From Stereocaulon alpinum (Eukaryota; Ascomycota; Lecanoromycetes; Lecanorales; Stereocaulaceae): 64,000 nt of DNA. The stretch lies in assembly GCA_018257865.1 (NCBI GenBank), contig JAEUBA010000054.1, positions 1-64,000 of the forward strand. The letters run 5' to 3'. The notes below the pieces were generated by a model. It ran no database searches. It had not been told where the DNA came from and worked only from the letters and a program-made list of their open reading frames with translations. Of the stretch, positions 11,600 to 22,791 are shown one piece after another. The stretch's first letter is position 1. The number at the start of each line of letters is the position of its first letter. Both the position numbers and the translations under genes were made by a program.

Positions 11600-12345
11600 T
11601 ATAGTGTTAATTTTAGCTAGAAAGACCTTTCAGCAGATATAGATCTATAACTTAATAAATAGAATAATTAATTAACTCTCTTTAGATAATACTATTTAGT
11701 AGTATAAGCTAATATATAAGTAGTTTTTAAAGAGATATAGCGATCCCTACTACTATTAGACCTCGCCGCCGCTAGTAATCCTATACTATATATTCTATAT
11801 ACGAACTCCGCCCTAGAGACTAATTATTACGGGCTATAGTATAAATTAATAAGTAAAGGGAATAGCAAGCCCTCTTTAGAAGATATTATTTAGTATAATA
11901 AGTCTATAGGAGAGTGCTTTTTATATAGATATCCTTAACCTTACCGTCGTCTAAGCCCCGCCGCCGGTAGAAGTTAAATACACTACCTTTATATAGTAGA
12001 ACTCCTAAAAAACCCTTAATTATCTTTACTATATACGTATTCTTCTATTTGCCTATATACTACCTTATAGTTACCCTTAAATTTATAGCTACTAGCACTG
12101 TAGCGGAAGTGCTCTACTACGAATTAATTATATCTACTAGACTCTATAGTATAATATAGAAAGCCCCTAAAGTCGCCCTTAAAGGAGGATTATAATTACT
12201 GGAAATAGCGCCTTATCTATACCTTTAAAACACTGAATAATAGCTTAATTAGATTATAGTCCGGCGAGTACGGTAGCAGGAACTTAAGGAGGCAGCCCTT
12301 AGCTTTAATAACTTCTTAGATATATATATCTAGATAAAGACTAAC
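11600..12345 (-). mobile_element. Tc1/mariner-like DDE transposase, C-terminal part (RIP-degraded)
   Basis: On the - strand from 12,345 downward the stop-interrupted frame reads VSLYLDIY...LLKFLLPYSPDYNLIKLLFSVLKV, the signature PPYSPxxNPIExxFSxLKxW block of IS630/Tc1/mariner transposases with its catalytic Asp region. It is continuous in frame with 19,850 upward once the intervening retrotransposon is removed. The outer end and terminal inverted repeats were not found; the 11,600 limit is approximate. Confidence 0.75.
12341..12345. repeat. Target site duplication CTAAC, left copy (element 2)
   Basis: CTAAC abuts the TGTCA start of the left LTR. The same five bases follow the right LTR at 19,845-19,849. 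Confidence 0.88.
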
Positions 12346-12488
12346 TGTCACATAGTAGTAGTATAATGGTTCATTTCTTAGTAGTGGTAAAAGCTAGTGT
12401 TCTATGCTAACTAGCTACTGTGCGAAGTCGTATAAGTGCTAAGCCTATTCCTGCACTAGGAAGGTAAGCTTAGTAACGTACTATAACA
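12346..12488 (-). repeat. 3' LTR of retrotransposon 2
   Basis: This 143-bp repeat starts TGTCAC and ends ATAACA. It aligns gap-free with 19,702-19,844, with 13 differences, all transitions. Confidence 0.93.
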
Positions 12489-12489
12489 A

Positions 12490-15400
12490 CCTCCCCCTAG
12501 ATAAGCAAAGAAAGCCGACTCCTATATCGTACTAATATATACCTAGCTATATACATTAATAACGCTAGAATAAATATATAAGCCTACTTCAAGTATCTAG
12601 AAGGGGGTTCCTTCGAGGCCTTCTATAAGGGCGGCGGGGAGGAATATCCAGCGGCGTTATAGGTATAGGCGTTAGAGTCGATACCGCTATAGCTGCTTCG
12701 TATTCGGCGACCAGCTCGTTAGTATTCTTAAGGTTTTTAATATTATACTACTTATTAAAAGCCGGTCTATATCCTTTCTATCTTATAAGGTATTATATAG
12801 CGTAGCCTTATCCTTTACGAATTATACGCTTATTAAGAAGTCTTTCGATATAATAGGACTTTATAGTATCGGTATCGCCCTTAATAAAGATAGAATTAGG
12901 ATAATTTAGCTAAGGCCTGCTATAAGGGTTTATACTAGGATCTAGTACGGGCTTAAGCTATACGACCGTAAAGACTAGATAAATTCTCTAATAGTCTAGT
13001 ATTTCTAAATAGTATACTAGTTTACTAACCTTTTCTAAGACCTTAAAGGGTCTAACGTACTAGTCTATTAGCTTCTTTATAACGCTAAGTATTAAAGGGA
13101 TTTCATAGCCTTTATAAAGGCGAACTAGTACCTACTTACTAACTTTTAGGTATATTAGTTAATATCGCCGATCGTAGTAACACTTATTATTTATTTATAC
13201 GAATAATATAGCGTCTCATACGGTAACCCTTACTATAGCTTTATCTAAGTCTAAGGTAGGTATTAGAAGGTTAAGAGGCCTGTTCGGCTAGAAGCTATAG
13301 GCGATAGCGTTAGAAGAGAGTAATATTCGTATAGACGTACTATTATTAAGCTAGGCCTATAGGCGGGGTAGAACCGAAGGCTATAATAATAGCTTCTCTA
13401 AGGTATAGATATAGAAACGTAATACGATCTTAGCGGTCTAATTCGTCCTTTCGCTTATACCGTCTATCTAGGGATAGTACGCTGTTAAGTATAGGAGACT
13501 AACGCTGAGCTTTTAAAATATAGCCTTCTATAGTTCTAAAAGGAACTTTCTATTATAATCTAAGATAAGTATCTTTAGCAATCCCTAGTCTACTGTATCT
13601 AGTCGGTTAATTAGGACCGAAGCCTACTATATAGCAGACTAAGTTACTTTACTAGGAATAAACGTCGTTCTTCCTAAAAACTTATATATTACTAATAGAA
13701 TAGTATCGAATAGGTTTAGTATTTCCGAAGTGGGGAGTACTAGTACGAAATCTAAAGTTAAAGTATAGAATAGTACCGGCGGGGAGGAGATAGGTTAAAG
13801 GGCGCCGTAAGGTTTATAACGCCTTATTTATAGTATAAGGTACTCTAGATAGTATCGGATATACTCTCTTAAGGTATTTATAAGACTATAAATATACTAT
13901 AACTTAGAGATTATTTCATAGCAGCGCTAGAAACTTAGATAACCGTTACTATATATAATTACTAGTATTTCTTTTACTAAGGGCTGCGGAATATAAAGGC
14001 GTTATACGCCTAATAGTCTGTCTATATAGTAGATAAGATTATAGTCTTAGGGTAAGGCCTTAGATACTTCCTATAGGACGTTGTTATTTTCGGGTCGTAG
14101 AGTAAAATAAGGCTTAGTATTAGTAAGGGGTAAGCGGTTACTACGAACGAAAGGTAAGGTAGTAGCGTCGTCGCTGCGTCTATTATTTTCGTTAATTTAT
14201 TTCGAGGTTTTTGACTACTATAGGTCGTCTTAGTAGCCTTTAATAAGGCGTTCCTTAAACTTAGGACTTATCTCTACTAGGATAGTAGTAAAGAGAATAT
14301 CTAGTTCTAAGTAGTTATTATCCTTTAAAGATACTATATTATAGTTAGCGCTTACTAGATAAGAGAGTACGTCTAGAATAATATACTCTTTACCTAGTTT
14401 ATACCTTACGTTAAGACGGAATTACCTTAGGAATTAAGACGCTCTTATAAGGCGAACGTTTATTCGTATAGTCGACGACGTAGACGTAATAGATAACTAC
14501 TTTATAATATCTATAATAGCGGAGTAGTCCGTTTAGATAATAACTAGGTATTATAATAATTCTACTATATAGCGTACTTTCTTAATAACCTATACAAAAC
14601 CTATAATTTCTAGTTCGGTGGGCTAGTAATTCTTTTCGGCCGGCGTTAGTAGTTTTAAGAGAAATATAATAGGTTCTATAGCTACTCGCGCTAGCTACTT
14701 CCCGTCTATCTTTATATCTTCCTTAATATAGAATATAATCGCACTAAAGCTAAACTCCTTAGAGGCGTCTAGATCGATCTATAGCTTCCTACTAGGATCG
14801 AAATAAGCTAGTAAGGTAGGTTATATAAGGGCCGCTTATAGGGAGTTAAAAGACGCCTTTTCTAGCGGCGTAGGTTTAGGAAGTCTAGTGCGGGAGGCGT
14901 AAGCCTAGTATAGATTACCTTATATAGGAGTAGTCTTTAGTATTAACGTTTTCAACTCTTATAAGCTTTTAGCCCTTTAGGCGTATATATAAATATAGTT
15001 ACGTAAATACTTAGTAAGGCCTAGATAGTATTTTAGGTCTTCGACTATAGAGGGGTAAGTTAAAGAGCTAATAGCCTTCAGCTTTTCTAAAGCTGTTAAT
15101 AATCTAAAGGAGTTCACTCGCTATCTTAGTAGATTAATATTAGGGTAGCCTAGAAACGTTTTTATAGGACTTATTAATATATTAACTAAGGTAAAGACTT
15201 AGAAAAGTTCTCGCAGGTCCCTAATATACTAGCGAAAAGAATAGGCTTTAGATACTACGTTATCTATATAGGCCTTAATATATTTCACAGGCCTTAAGAT
15301 CCTATTAATTTGCCGTTAAATATAAGCTATTAAATTTATACATCCTATAATAGGGACTTTGAAAGTTTCCTAGCTACGATAGCTTACTATAGTAAGTATA

Positions 15401-18400
15401 TACTAATAGTCTAGGTATACGCGCTACTAATAGAAAAAAGAGGATGCGTCTAGGACTGCGATATATATACACCCTACTAGGGTATTAATAATATCGCTTT
15501 ATAAGGGTATAGGATAAGCGTCGGGTATAATAAGGTTATTAAGGCCTCTAATATCTATAATAGTATAACCCTTCCTTCTATTATCCGGTAAGTTCTTCTA
15601 GACTATAAATACTAGATAACTAAATAGTATCGCTTATACTATCTAGTCTAGTCGTCCTTAGTAATAGAGTTTATTAAAAGTTCTATCTACTACTTCCTTA
15701 TCTTAGATACCTAATAGATAAATTTTTACCTTACCGGTTACCTTAGCTTGCTAGTTTTCTTATAAAATAATCTTTATCTACTTATCTTTAGGAACCTTAA
15801 TAAAACCCTAATCTACCTATAGCGATAGAAACTTATTAACTAAGTTTACTAGGGCTTAACTCTCGTCCTAATTACTATAGACTATAACTCCGTTCAGGAG
15901 TTATATCTCCTAATAGACGATAAGTCTAGCACCTTCCGGAGGAGGGAACGCTAGACTAACCGTAGTAGTAGGGTAAGCCGGAATAACTATAGTAGCAGGG
16001 AACGCTAGACTAACTATAGTAGTAAAGGCTATAGTATTAATAGCGGCGAGACTTACAGCCTTCTTAATCCAGCTTATATTATACTTAGGCGGCGTTATAG
16101 CTATTTCAGCGGAGAGTTTAACCTAAAAGTAGTTCTCATACTCTATCTCTATTATAGAACTAAGGTAGAATCGTTTAGGAATTTATACTAGATATTCTAA
16201 TTTATTTCTAGCTAATATACCCGTTATCTTATAATTAACTATATAAGCGAATAGATAAAGGTTCGCTACCCCTATAGGTTCGAATAGGAAATCTCTATTA
16301 TCTAGAAGAGATTTCGAGGAGACTGAGATAATACGTTCGCTCTAAGGCGGAACGACGGTAGCTAGCTTTACGTATATATTCCTTCTTATAAACTAGCTGC
16401 GTTATCGAGCTTTAATAGGCACCTCTATTTTACAGCTCCTAATTATTACCTTATAACCAGCGATATCTATTATAATACTTTTAGCGCTAAGGATATTATT
16501 TCCTATAAGTAATTTTGCCCTTAAGTTATTAATAATATATAGTTCCCTTCGAATATAGGCTAAGGCCTTTTAGCTATTTTTATTAACGCTAGGTAAGTAG
16601 AATAGTATTAAGACGTATTTATTAGTTTAGTATTAAGAGGTACTAAGTCCTTAAATACTAACGGGGAAAGCTATTTTAGAGATTTCCGTATTTAGCTTTT
16701 TAGAGAGGAGTTAAGTCCTATTAATAAGTATTACGCTCGCTCCTATATCTAAGTAGACGTTAAAGTCGCTACCCGTAGGGTTAAGCCTAACTATAATTTA
16801 GGCGTAGGTCTAGCCTCTAAAAGCGACTCCTAAACCTATATCAGTTCTTAAAGCATTAGACTTAACGACCCTAGGAGGTAAGTCTATTAAGTCTAAGATA
16901 GTAGTAGTAGGATAGGCCTTAGAGGGTATAACTATTAGCAGTAGGGAAGAAGACGTAGATATAGTCTTATAGCCGGTTTTAAGGTACTTATATAAACGCG
17001 TTTTAGAAGGGAAAGACTACTTATAGTATTAATAAAACGTCTTAATACTAATAAATCCTATAAAAGGCTCCTCCTAGTGGTCTACGGCCTTACCGTAATA
17101 AAGCTTATTATCTGTATTATCTTATACGGCGAACTCTTCTAAAGGACTAACGACCTCTAACTGGATACTATTAGTATAATAGGCGGTATTTTCGTCCTCT
17201 ATACCCTCGTCCTAAGCGGAGGCCTAATAGGCCGCTCCCTTTAGCTAGTACTACTATTACTAGGGAGGGCGACTATCTATCTAGGCCTACTAATTTTGCT
17301 AACGACCTTACCTTTACCCTTAATTTTAATTTGGCTATCGACTTTAACCGGAGTTTTGGGGCTGATTTAATAACGTTAAACCTAACGCGTTTAGCCCTGT
17401 GATTTATAGTAGCTGTCGAGGAGCCGGCAAAGCTAGAGGGGCTTAATATAGTTATAGAGAAGGCTACTACCTCTAGCTATAGGCCTGCTATTAAGGTTGA
17501 TAAGTATATTAATTATTATACTAACGATAGAAAGGTGCCTATAGACCGTAGGTTTACTAGCTATAAGCTAGCGAACCTTAGTACTAGCGAGGAGAAGAAT
17601 TAGAAGTTCTATACCTACCGTTTCTTTAGTTCTATATACTAAGCTTTAATATCGCAAACGGCTAGCGTAGTTCGAACTACGTATCCTTTTTCGCCTCTAA
17701 GATCTTAATATAGTCTAATACTATTATTATAGAGGTAGGAGGGTTAATAAAGACCTATAGTTCTAGTACTATACCCTAGCGGACGAAGGTAAGTTAGTTA
17801 GTAATACTTTCTATATTCGCCCCTTTAGTATATTAGATAACAGTATATATATATTAGGTAGGTTCTCTTTAGTTATAAGCGTCCTATAGGGTATACTTTT
17901 CGCTTATTAGTTTCTCTAGGGCTACTCCTATAGATTCCTTCTATTAGGAGATTAGAGCGGAGTACTATTCTTCTACGCTATTTTTATCCGCTCGGAGTCC
18001 TATACATTCTAGGTTTAAGAGCGTTTCGATATACTATATCTAAGCGTTACCTTAAAGGCAAGTATTAAGGTTCGTCCTAATAACAGTAGTACCCTTAATT
18101 ACTACTAGATCTCTAACGCGCTCAACAAAGAGTATAATATTATAGTAGTAGATATTACTACCCTACGTAATAATATCACCGTCTCCGTAGGATTTATTAA
18201 GGTAGGGATTAAAAAGCCTAATATCCTTCGCGTTCCAGTTCTAGTTCCCCGAAGACGAATAGCTATTAACCCCTAGGGGGCTAGTAGGGCCTAGAGGGCC
18301 TAGAGGGCCTAGAGGTAAGGGCGTCTAAAAAGGATATATTAGATATTATAGGGCCGCCTATTATTATTAGGTGAAACCCGTCTGCTCCTATCTAGGTTTA

Positions 18401-19680
18401 ACGGTAGGAGGGTTAGTACTATAGCGTCTTTACTAAGATATTTCGGTATCTTCCTTACTACTAGGGCCGAAAGGTTCCTTCTAGATTCCTTCCTTAGCTA
18501 ATATTACTTATATAGAATCTCTACTTAAAGTAGAAGGAGTTATCTTAGACTACGGCGTATTCCCTATAATTCCTTCCTCAGTAGATACTGCTCGCGTAGA
18601 ATTTCTGCTAGAGATAGTAGGGGACGTACTCTATTACGGCGTAGTCCCTATAGACGGTAGGGTACATAAGGATTATATAGTAGCTTCGAATTCTAGTAGG
18701 GCCGCTTTTAAAGTTAATCGATTAATAGCCTAGTCTAGTAGAAAGGGTAGAGGTTCTATAGATTAAGATCTTATCCTATTACGAGAACTAGCAGGCTTAC
18801 TAGATACGCCTATACTAATTTCAGGCAGCCTAAAGTTCCTGCTAACGAGATATCGTATCACTTAGCGGGTAGTCTTATTAATACAGTCGGTGTAGCGGTG
18901 CTTAGACTTTAAGAACTCCTCTAAGTAAAAGGCTTACACCGCTGTCTTATAAGTTACAGGGTTTTCCGGCGTATCTAGGCTTAGAGAAGCTAGGGTGACT
19001 AGAACTCTTCTTTTAGTAAGATAGAAAAGCACTAACTATAGCAGTAAGACTGAATAGCTGAAAAGCTAAATAGCTGAAGTACTAAAAGGACTATACGGTA
19101 TACTCTTATATTAATAAGAGAATAAATAGGAGGATAGAAATCCCCTAGGAAGTAGGAGGTAACTGCCCTAAGATTAGTAGGATAAAAAAAAAGGGAAAAT
19201 ACGAGATCGGCTGCGGGGTACCTACTAAGCGACTTCGCTCCTAACTATAACTTCTAAAAAACTAACGTTACTAAGCCTATTACTATACGGCGTTAGTAAC
19301 GTAAGGTAGAAGCAGTAGTATAGTCTAACTCTTATAGATATCCTAGCAGCCCTGCGTCTCCTATACTAGGGCTTTATAGGAGAGGCTGAATAGTTACTAT
19401 TAAGCAGTAATAAGGCCCGACTAGGCCGGGTTCGCCGTAAGCGAATATCTAGTCGAAATACTATAATAGCGGCGGAGTGTTACTATATAACGGAAAGACC
19501 TTTACTAATATAATCGTTTAGGAGACCTATAAGCCCTAGAGGCCTATTATAGCGCACTAAGGGACGTAAGGTAGTAGTATTACAGTATTGCAGCGGAAGC
19601 GGAGATTAAGATAGGTAATAGATAGGTAACGCCCTAGCGGAGGAACTCCTAGATCCTTTAATAGTATAGATAGTATCAAA
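12490..19680 (-). pseudogene. gag-pol remnant of retrotransposon 2
   Basis: Conceptual - strand translation through stops recovers a protease region near 16,510-16,420 (AKLLIGNNIL then CKIEVPIKAR), RT near 15,700-15,050 with KAYIDNVV at about 15,270-15,250 in place of YIDD, then FLGYPNINLL and LTALEKLKAISSLTYPS typical of the gypsy RT thumb. RNase H and integrase follow at lower coordinates. A chromodomain closes the polyprotein near 12,840-12,690. Stops are frequent in every frame, so no product is possible. Gag occupies the region above about 17,000 and is poorly resolved. Confidence 0.82.
18288..18314. repeat. 9-bp tandem repeat, three units
   Basis: GGCCTAGAG is repeated three times in tandem within the gag-side region of retrotransposon 2. 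It is short and probably of no functional meaning. Confidence 0.7.
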
Positions 19681-19686
19681 GGTACG

Positions 19687-19698
19687 CCGTTGCTACTA
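19687..19698 (-). other. Primer binding site relic of retrotransposon 2
   Basis: The - strand reads TAGTAGCAACGG three bases inside the 5' LTR, identical to the 12-mer at 7342-7353 in retrotransposon 1. Confidence 0.55.
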
Positions 19699-19701
19699 TA
19701 T

Positions 19702-19844
19702 TATTATATAGTAGTAGTATAATGGTTTATTTCTTAGTAGTGGTAAAAGCTAGTATTCTATACTAACTAGCTACTATACGAAGTCGTATAAGTGCTAAGC
19801 CTATTCCTGCACTAGGAAGGCAAGCTTAGCAACGTACCGTGACA
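19702..19844 (-). repeat. 5' LTR of retrotransposon 2
   Basis: This 143-bp repeat is the partner of 12,346-12,488. It ends GTGACA. Its outer TG has become TA, consistent with RIP. Confidence 0.92.
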
Positions 19845-20620
19845 CTAACGTTATTAAGACATAATATATTATAAGGACTAAGGAATAGATTATAGAGAGG
19901 TAGTAGGTAATTAGTAACCTACTATAGAAAATACTTAGTATTAAAATACCCCTTACGAACGCCTATATATAGTAGATAACTATCTACCGTATAGGCTAGT
20001 AATATACTCTATATATCTCCTCTTCTTATATTATTATACTACCGAGCTGGATCGCTAATTAGCGTATAAGCTATAAATCTCTAGTAACTCTGCGCCTTAA
20101 AGAGTATCTTATCTAGGAAAATAAGCTACTCAGCGGTAACGTCTGCAGCTATAGTAATCTAGGCGTTTCTTAATATCTAACTCTAATTATCGCTAATACG
20201 CTAACCTTTCTTATAGCTAATTCTATACTCTTTTAAAAGCTGGTAGACCGTAGGCTTGCTAACCTAAATATCCTATTCCTTAGACAGAAACTCCGCTATT
20301 TTATCCTAATAAGCCTAGGGATTATTATACACCTATTATAGAAGACTCTTCTTCGCAGCGGTATATATTCGACGCAGTAAGCCTTTTTTATTAGGAATTC
20401 CAGGCAGACTTAGTAAGCTATAGGCCTAGATCCTTCGCTCCTAGTAATATACCGTCGACTCGTAGTAATAAGACTTCTCAGTAATAGTATCAGGCCGCTA
20501 ATAACTATATAGGAGAATAATAGCTTTTGATTTGGTAGCTGAGTTAATAGGGCGGTAAGGTATACTGTAGGGAGACGCGTCGCAATGCAACGGGGGGCGT
20601 AGGAGGGGCGGTAGAAGACC
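19845..20620 (-). mobile_element. Tc1/mariner-like DDE transposase, N-terminal part (RIP-degraded)
   Basis: CTAAC at 19,845-19,849 is the right copy of the target duplication. The - strand frame from about 20,450 downward reads a helix-turn-helix region (IAEFLSKE...VSKPTVYQLLKEYRISYKK) and then a DDE core ending NILCLNNVSL, where related transposases have a catalytic LDN. Here the Asp is Asn. The frame joins 12,345 in phase. Stops are TAG/TAA only. The N-terminal end and inverted repeats were not located. Confidence 0.75.
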
Positions 20621-20924
20621 TATAATACTAAGAATTAGTCTATAAGACGTCGCTGCGGCTTTATACTTACCTATTTAGGACGTTAGGAGCGGAATAAGTC
20701 GGTATTTTAATAATTATCAAATTTTCTAGATAAAATGCAGCGGGGGTGGATACCGGGAGAAAAATGCCAAGCTTTGGCAAGAATCTTGAAATCACTAAAA
20801 GCAAGCGTTCAAGTATTGCCTCTCGAATTGCGTTGCTGCGTCCCCATCTCTGTTCCATTGTACACAATATTGCGTGCAACAATTCCCCCTCCCTTCTACT
20901 TCTCCCGTCTTCGTTGCCAGCAAG

Positions 20925-21311
20925 ATGCCTCTCCTCCTTCCCCTCCCTCTATCTATGCTCCCCCTCTTGATCACCAGCAATCCTATCGACCCCGTACCGT
21001 CGTCGCAAAAGATCTTGACAGCCCATGAGGATACGGCCCGGCTTACCGCCAAAGACTGGGAGCTCAAACATTTCCCCGACGCCAATTGCAGCGGCGATAA
21101 CACCAATGTCCATAACGGCACCTCCACCCTCGCCTGCACTGTCCTCGCCGAGACACCCTCAAGCATCTTCCGCTTCTCTGACACCATTAGTACCCTCAAA
21201 GTTTGTTTCTACAATCAAAAAAGGCTGCGCGAAGGAGAAGTCTTGCGGACAGGATTACAGCAGACAGTTCTGTTAGAGATTTGGGCCGAAGGGACCTGCT
21301 ATGGCGGTTAA
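20925..21311 (+). CDS. Putative small secreted protein (possible frameshift near the end)
   Basis: The first ORF outside the RIP island starts at an ATG followed by a hydrophobic run (MPLLLPLPLSMLPLLI), which looks like a signal peptide. The mature part has an NxS/T site (NCSG) and scattered cysteines. The frame stays open for 128 codons to TAA. A run of six A at about 21,216-21,221 is followed in a neighbouring frame by a cysteine-rich segment with three Cys in 18 residues, then a stop. That alternative tail looks more like a small secreted cysteine-rich protein than the tail in the open frame. I do not recognise a family. No intron was needed. A gene here is plausible but not proven. Confidence 0.38.
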   Translation: MPLLLPLPLSMLPLLITSNPIDPVPSSQKILTAHEDTARLTAKDWELKHFPDANCSGDNTNVHNGTSTLACTVLAETPSSIFRFSDTISTLKVCFYNQKRLREGEVLRTGLQQTVLLEIWAEGTCYGG

Positions 21312-22791
21312 GATTGTGAAGAGGGAGGAGAAGTGCGTGGAAGGGGGGGTTGGCGATATGGTGAGTCAACGGCGTTCTTGTGCGCAGAGGGTGAGGATGG
21401 GAAAGGTGGATGAGAGGGTATAGTGAGGACCATGACAGCGAGGTGGATAATGAGCTGGACATGGAGCTTGTTGATCTGTGAGACATGAAGACGACTAATC
21501 GTTGACGCGATTATGATGTGATGAGCGAGAACGAATGGAGAGATGAGAAGCAAGAATGAAAATCGCTTCACACCTTCAAGTGGCGGGCAGGCTAGACGAC
21601 GCAACGAAGCAGCATCAATGAACAGTCATTGAGACAAACGCCACGAAACTGGACATGAAAAAGCACCATAGAGAAGCATGGCCCACACAATGAGTCCTTA
21701 GTGCCGCACAGGATTTCTCTGTCCTCTCTACCGTATCTTCAAACCCTACATACCAGCAACAGAATCGCCTCCATTCACCTTATAACCAAGCCATCCCAAC
21801 CCTCTACACCCCCACGTCGCCCATCTCCCCCTACCTCCTCGCCTCCTACATCTTACCCACCGCCTCCTACACCTTACCCACCACCTCTCCCATCTCAACC
21901 ACCTCCCCCCCTTCAAGAAATCAAATCCCACCCCTAGCCACCCGTAAAACCATCACCGTTCTAAGGCTATTCACCCTAGTATTATATTCCAGGCACTAAG
22001 GGCCAGAGAGCGGATAGTCTAAGTAAATCTAACCCCAGAACTACCCAAGTCGAGTGTACAGTACGTCCCGCCTATTCTAGCGGCCCTCTATCCAAACCCA
22101 AACCCAAACCCAACTAACAACCTCCCCCACCTCCATCTCCATACCCCCCACTTTCCAAACCCTAAGGTCTGAGGACTCCAGAACCCAGAACCCACAGACG
22201 AACCTCGTGCGGCTTGCAGACGCTGACCATGAGATACCTGACCGCACCTCGCATGGCGAATGATTGAGTTGTGTTTCATTGGGGTGCGCTGATGGGGGGG
22301 GGTTGGATAGGTTGAGGGTATGGATTTAGGGAGGAGGGAGGGAAGGGGGGGGGGGGCTTAAAGAGTTTTGTAAGTTGACCGACGGGGGGAAGAGAACGGT
22401 ACTAGGTACGTTGTGGATATATTTATTTTTCAGTATTCAGAGTTTGGAATGGTTCGACGATATACGCAATGGTATCTTATTCACCACAACCCAGCAAAGT
22501 CATGAAAACCCGAAGCATAGCTGCATGCATGCATAATATGAGAAAAAGCCTTTGCATTGAAGATGTATATGTACAAGAAGAAGACCACGACCCACAACCA
22601 TGATACAGAAGGCAGAGCTTTCCAGAGACTCTTAGCCCAACGAAAACCCAACGCCGTCGACAGCGATGGCTCTATTGCCCGTTCTCGTAAACATAAAAGC
22701 ATACAAACATCCTATTCTTTCTTCGTCGATGCAATGAGTCTATGGTACAGCACGAAGAAGCCCGAAATGGTACGGGTAATATCTCTCCCCT
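21312..22791. other. Intergenic, low-complexity; no supported gene
   Basis: This stretch holds a CT/CCT-rich tract (about 21,800-21,915), a short CAAACC-type repeat (about 22,090-22,112), and G-rich runs at about 22,325-22,358 including 12 consecutive G. ORFs here are Ser/Pro-rich artefacts of the base composition. It likely includes the 3' UTR of the gelsolin-repeat gene at its right end. Confidence 0.6.

Larger units (their letters stand above)
12346..19844 (-). mobile_element. Chromovirus-type Ty3/gypsy LTR retrotransposon 2 (RIP-inactivated)
   Basis: A complete 7.5-kb element has 143-bp LTRs and a CTAAC duplication, with - strand orientation. The 5' LTR is at 19,702-19,844, the primer-site relic at 19,687-19,698 and a polypurine tract GGGGGAGGT abutting the 3' LTR (about 12,489-12,498). 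The - strand domain order is gag, protease (LLIGNNIL near 16,510), RT (about 15,700-15,050), RNase H, integrase and chromodomain (KGYRPAFNK with LKNTNELVAEYE near 12,840-12,690). It is a different family from element 1, because the LTRs do not align. It sits inside the DDE transposase gene. Confidence 0.93.

Noticed and set aside
21701..21937. 78-codon Ser/Pro-rich ORF
   Set aside because: It is a translation of a CCT/CAC-rich tract; low complexity in every frame and no start context or family match.
22088..22115. Telomere-like CAAACC repeats
   Set aside because: The unit is CCAAAC-like, only three to four copies, and not the CCCTAA/TTAGGG fungal telomere repeat.
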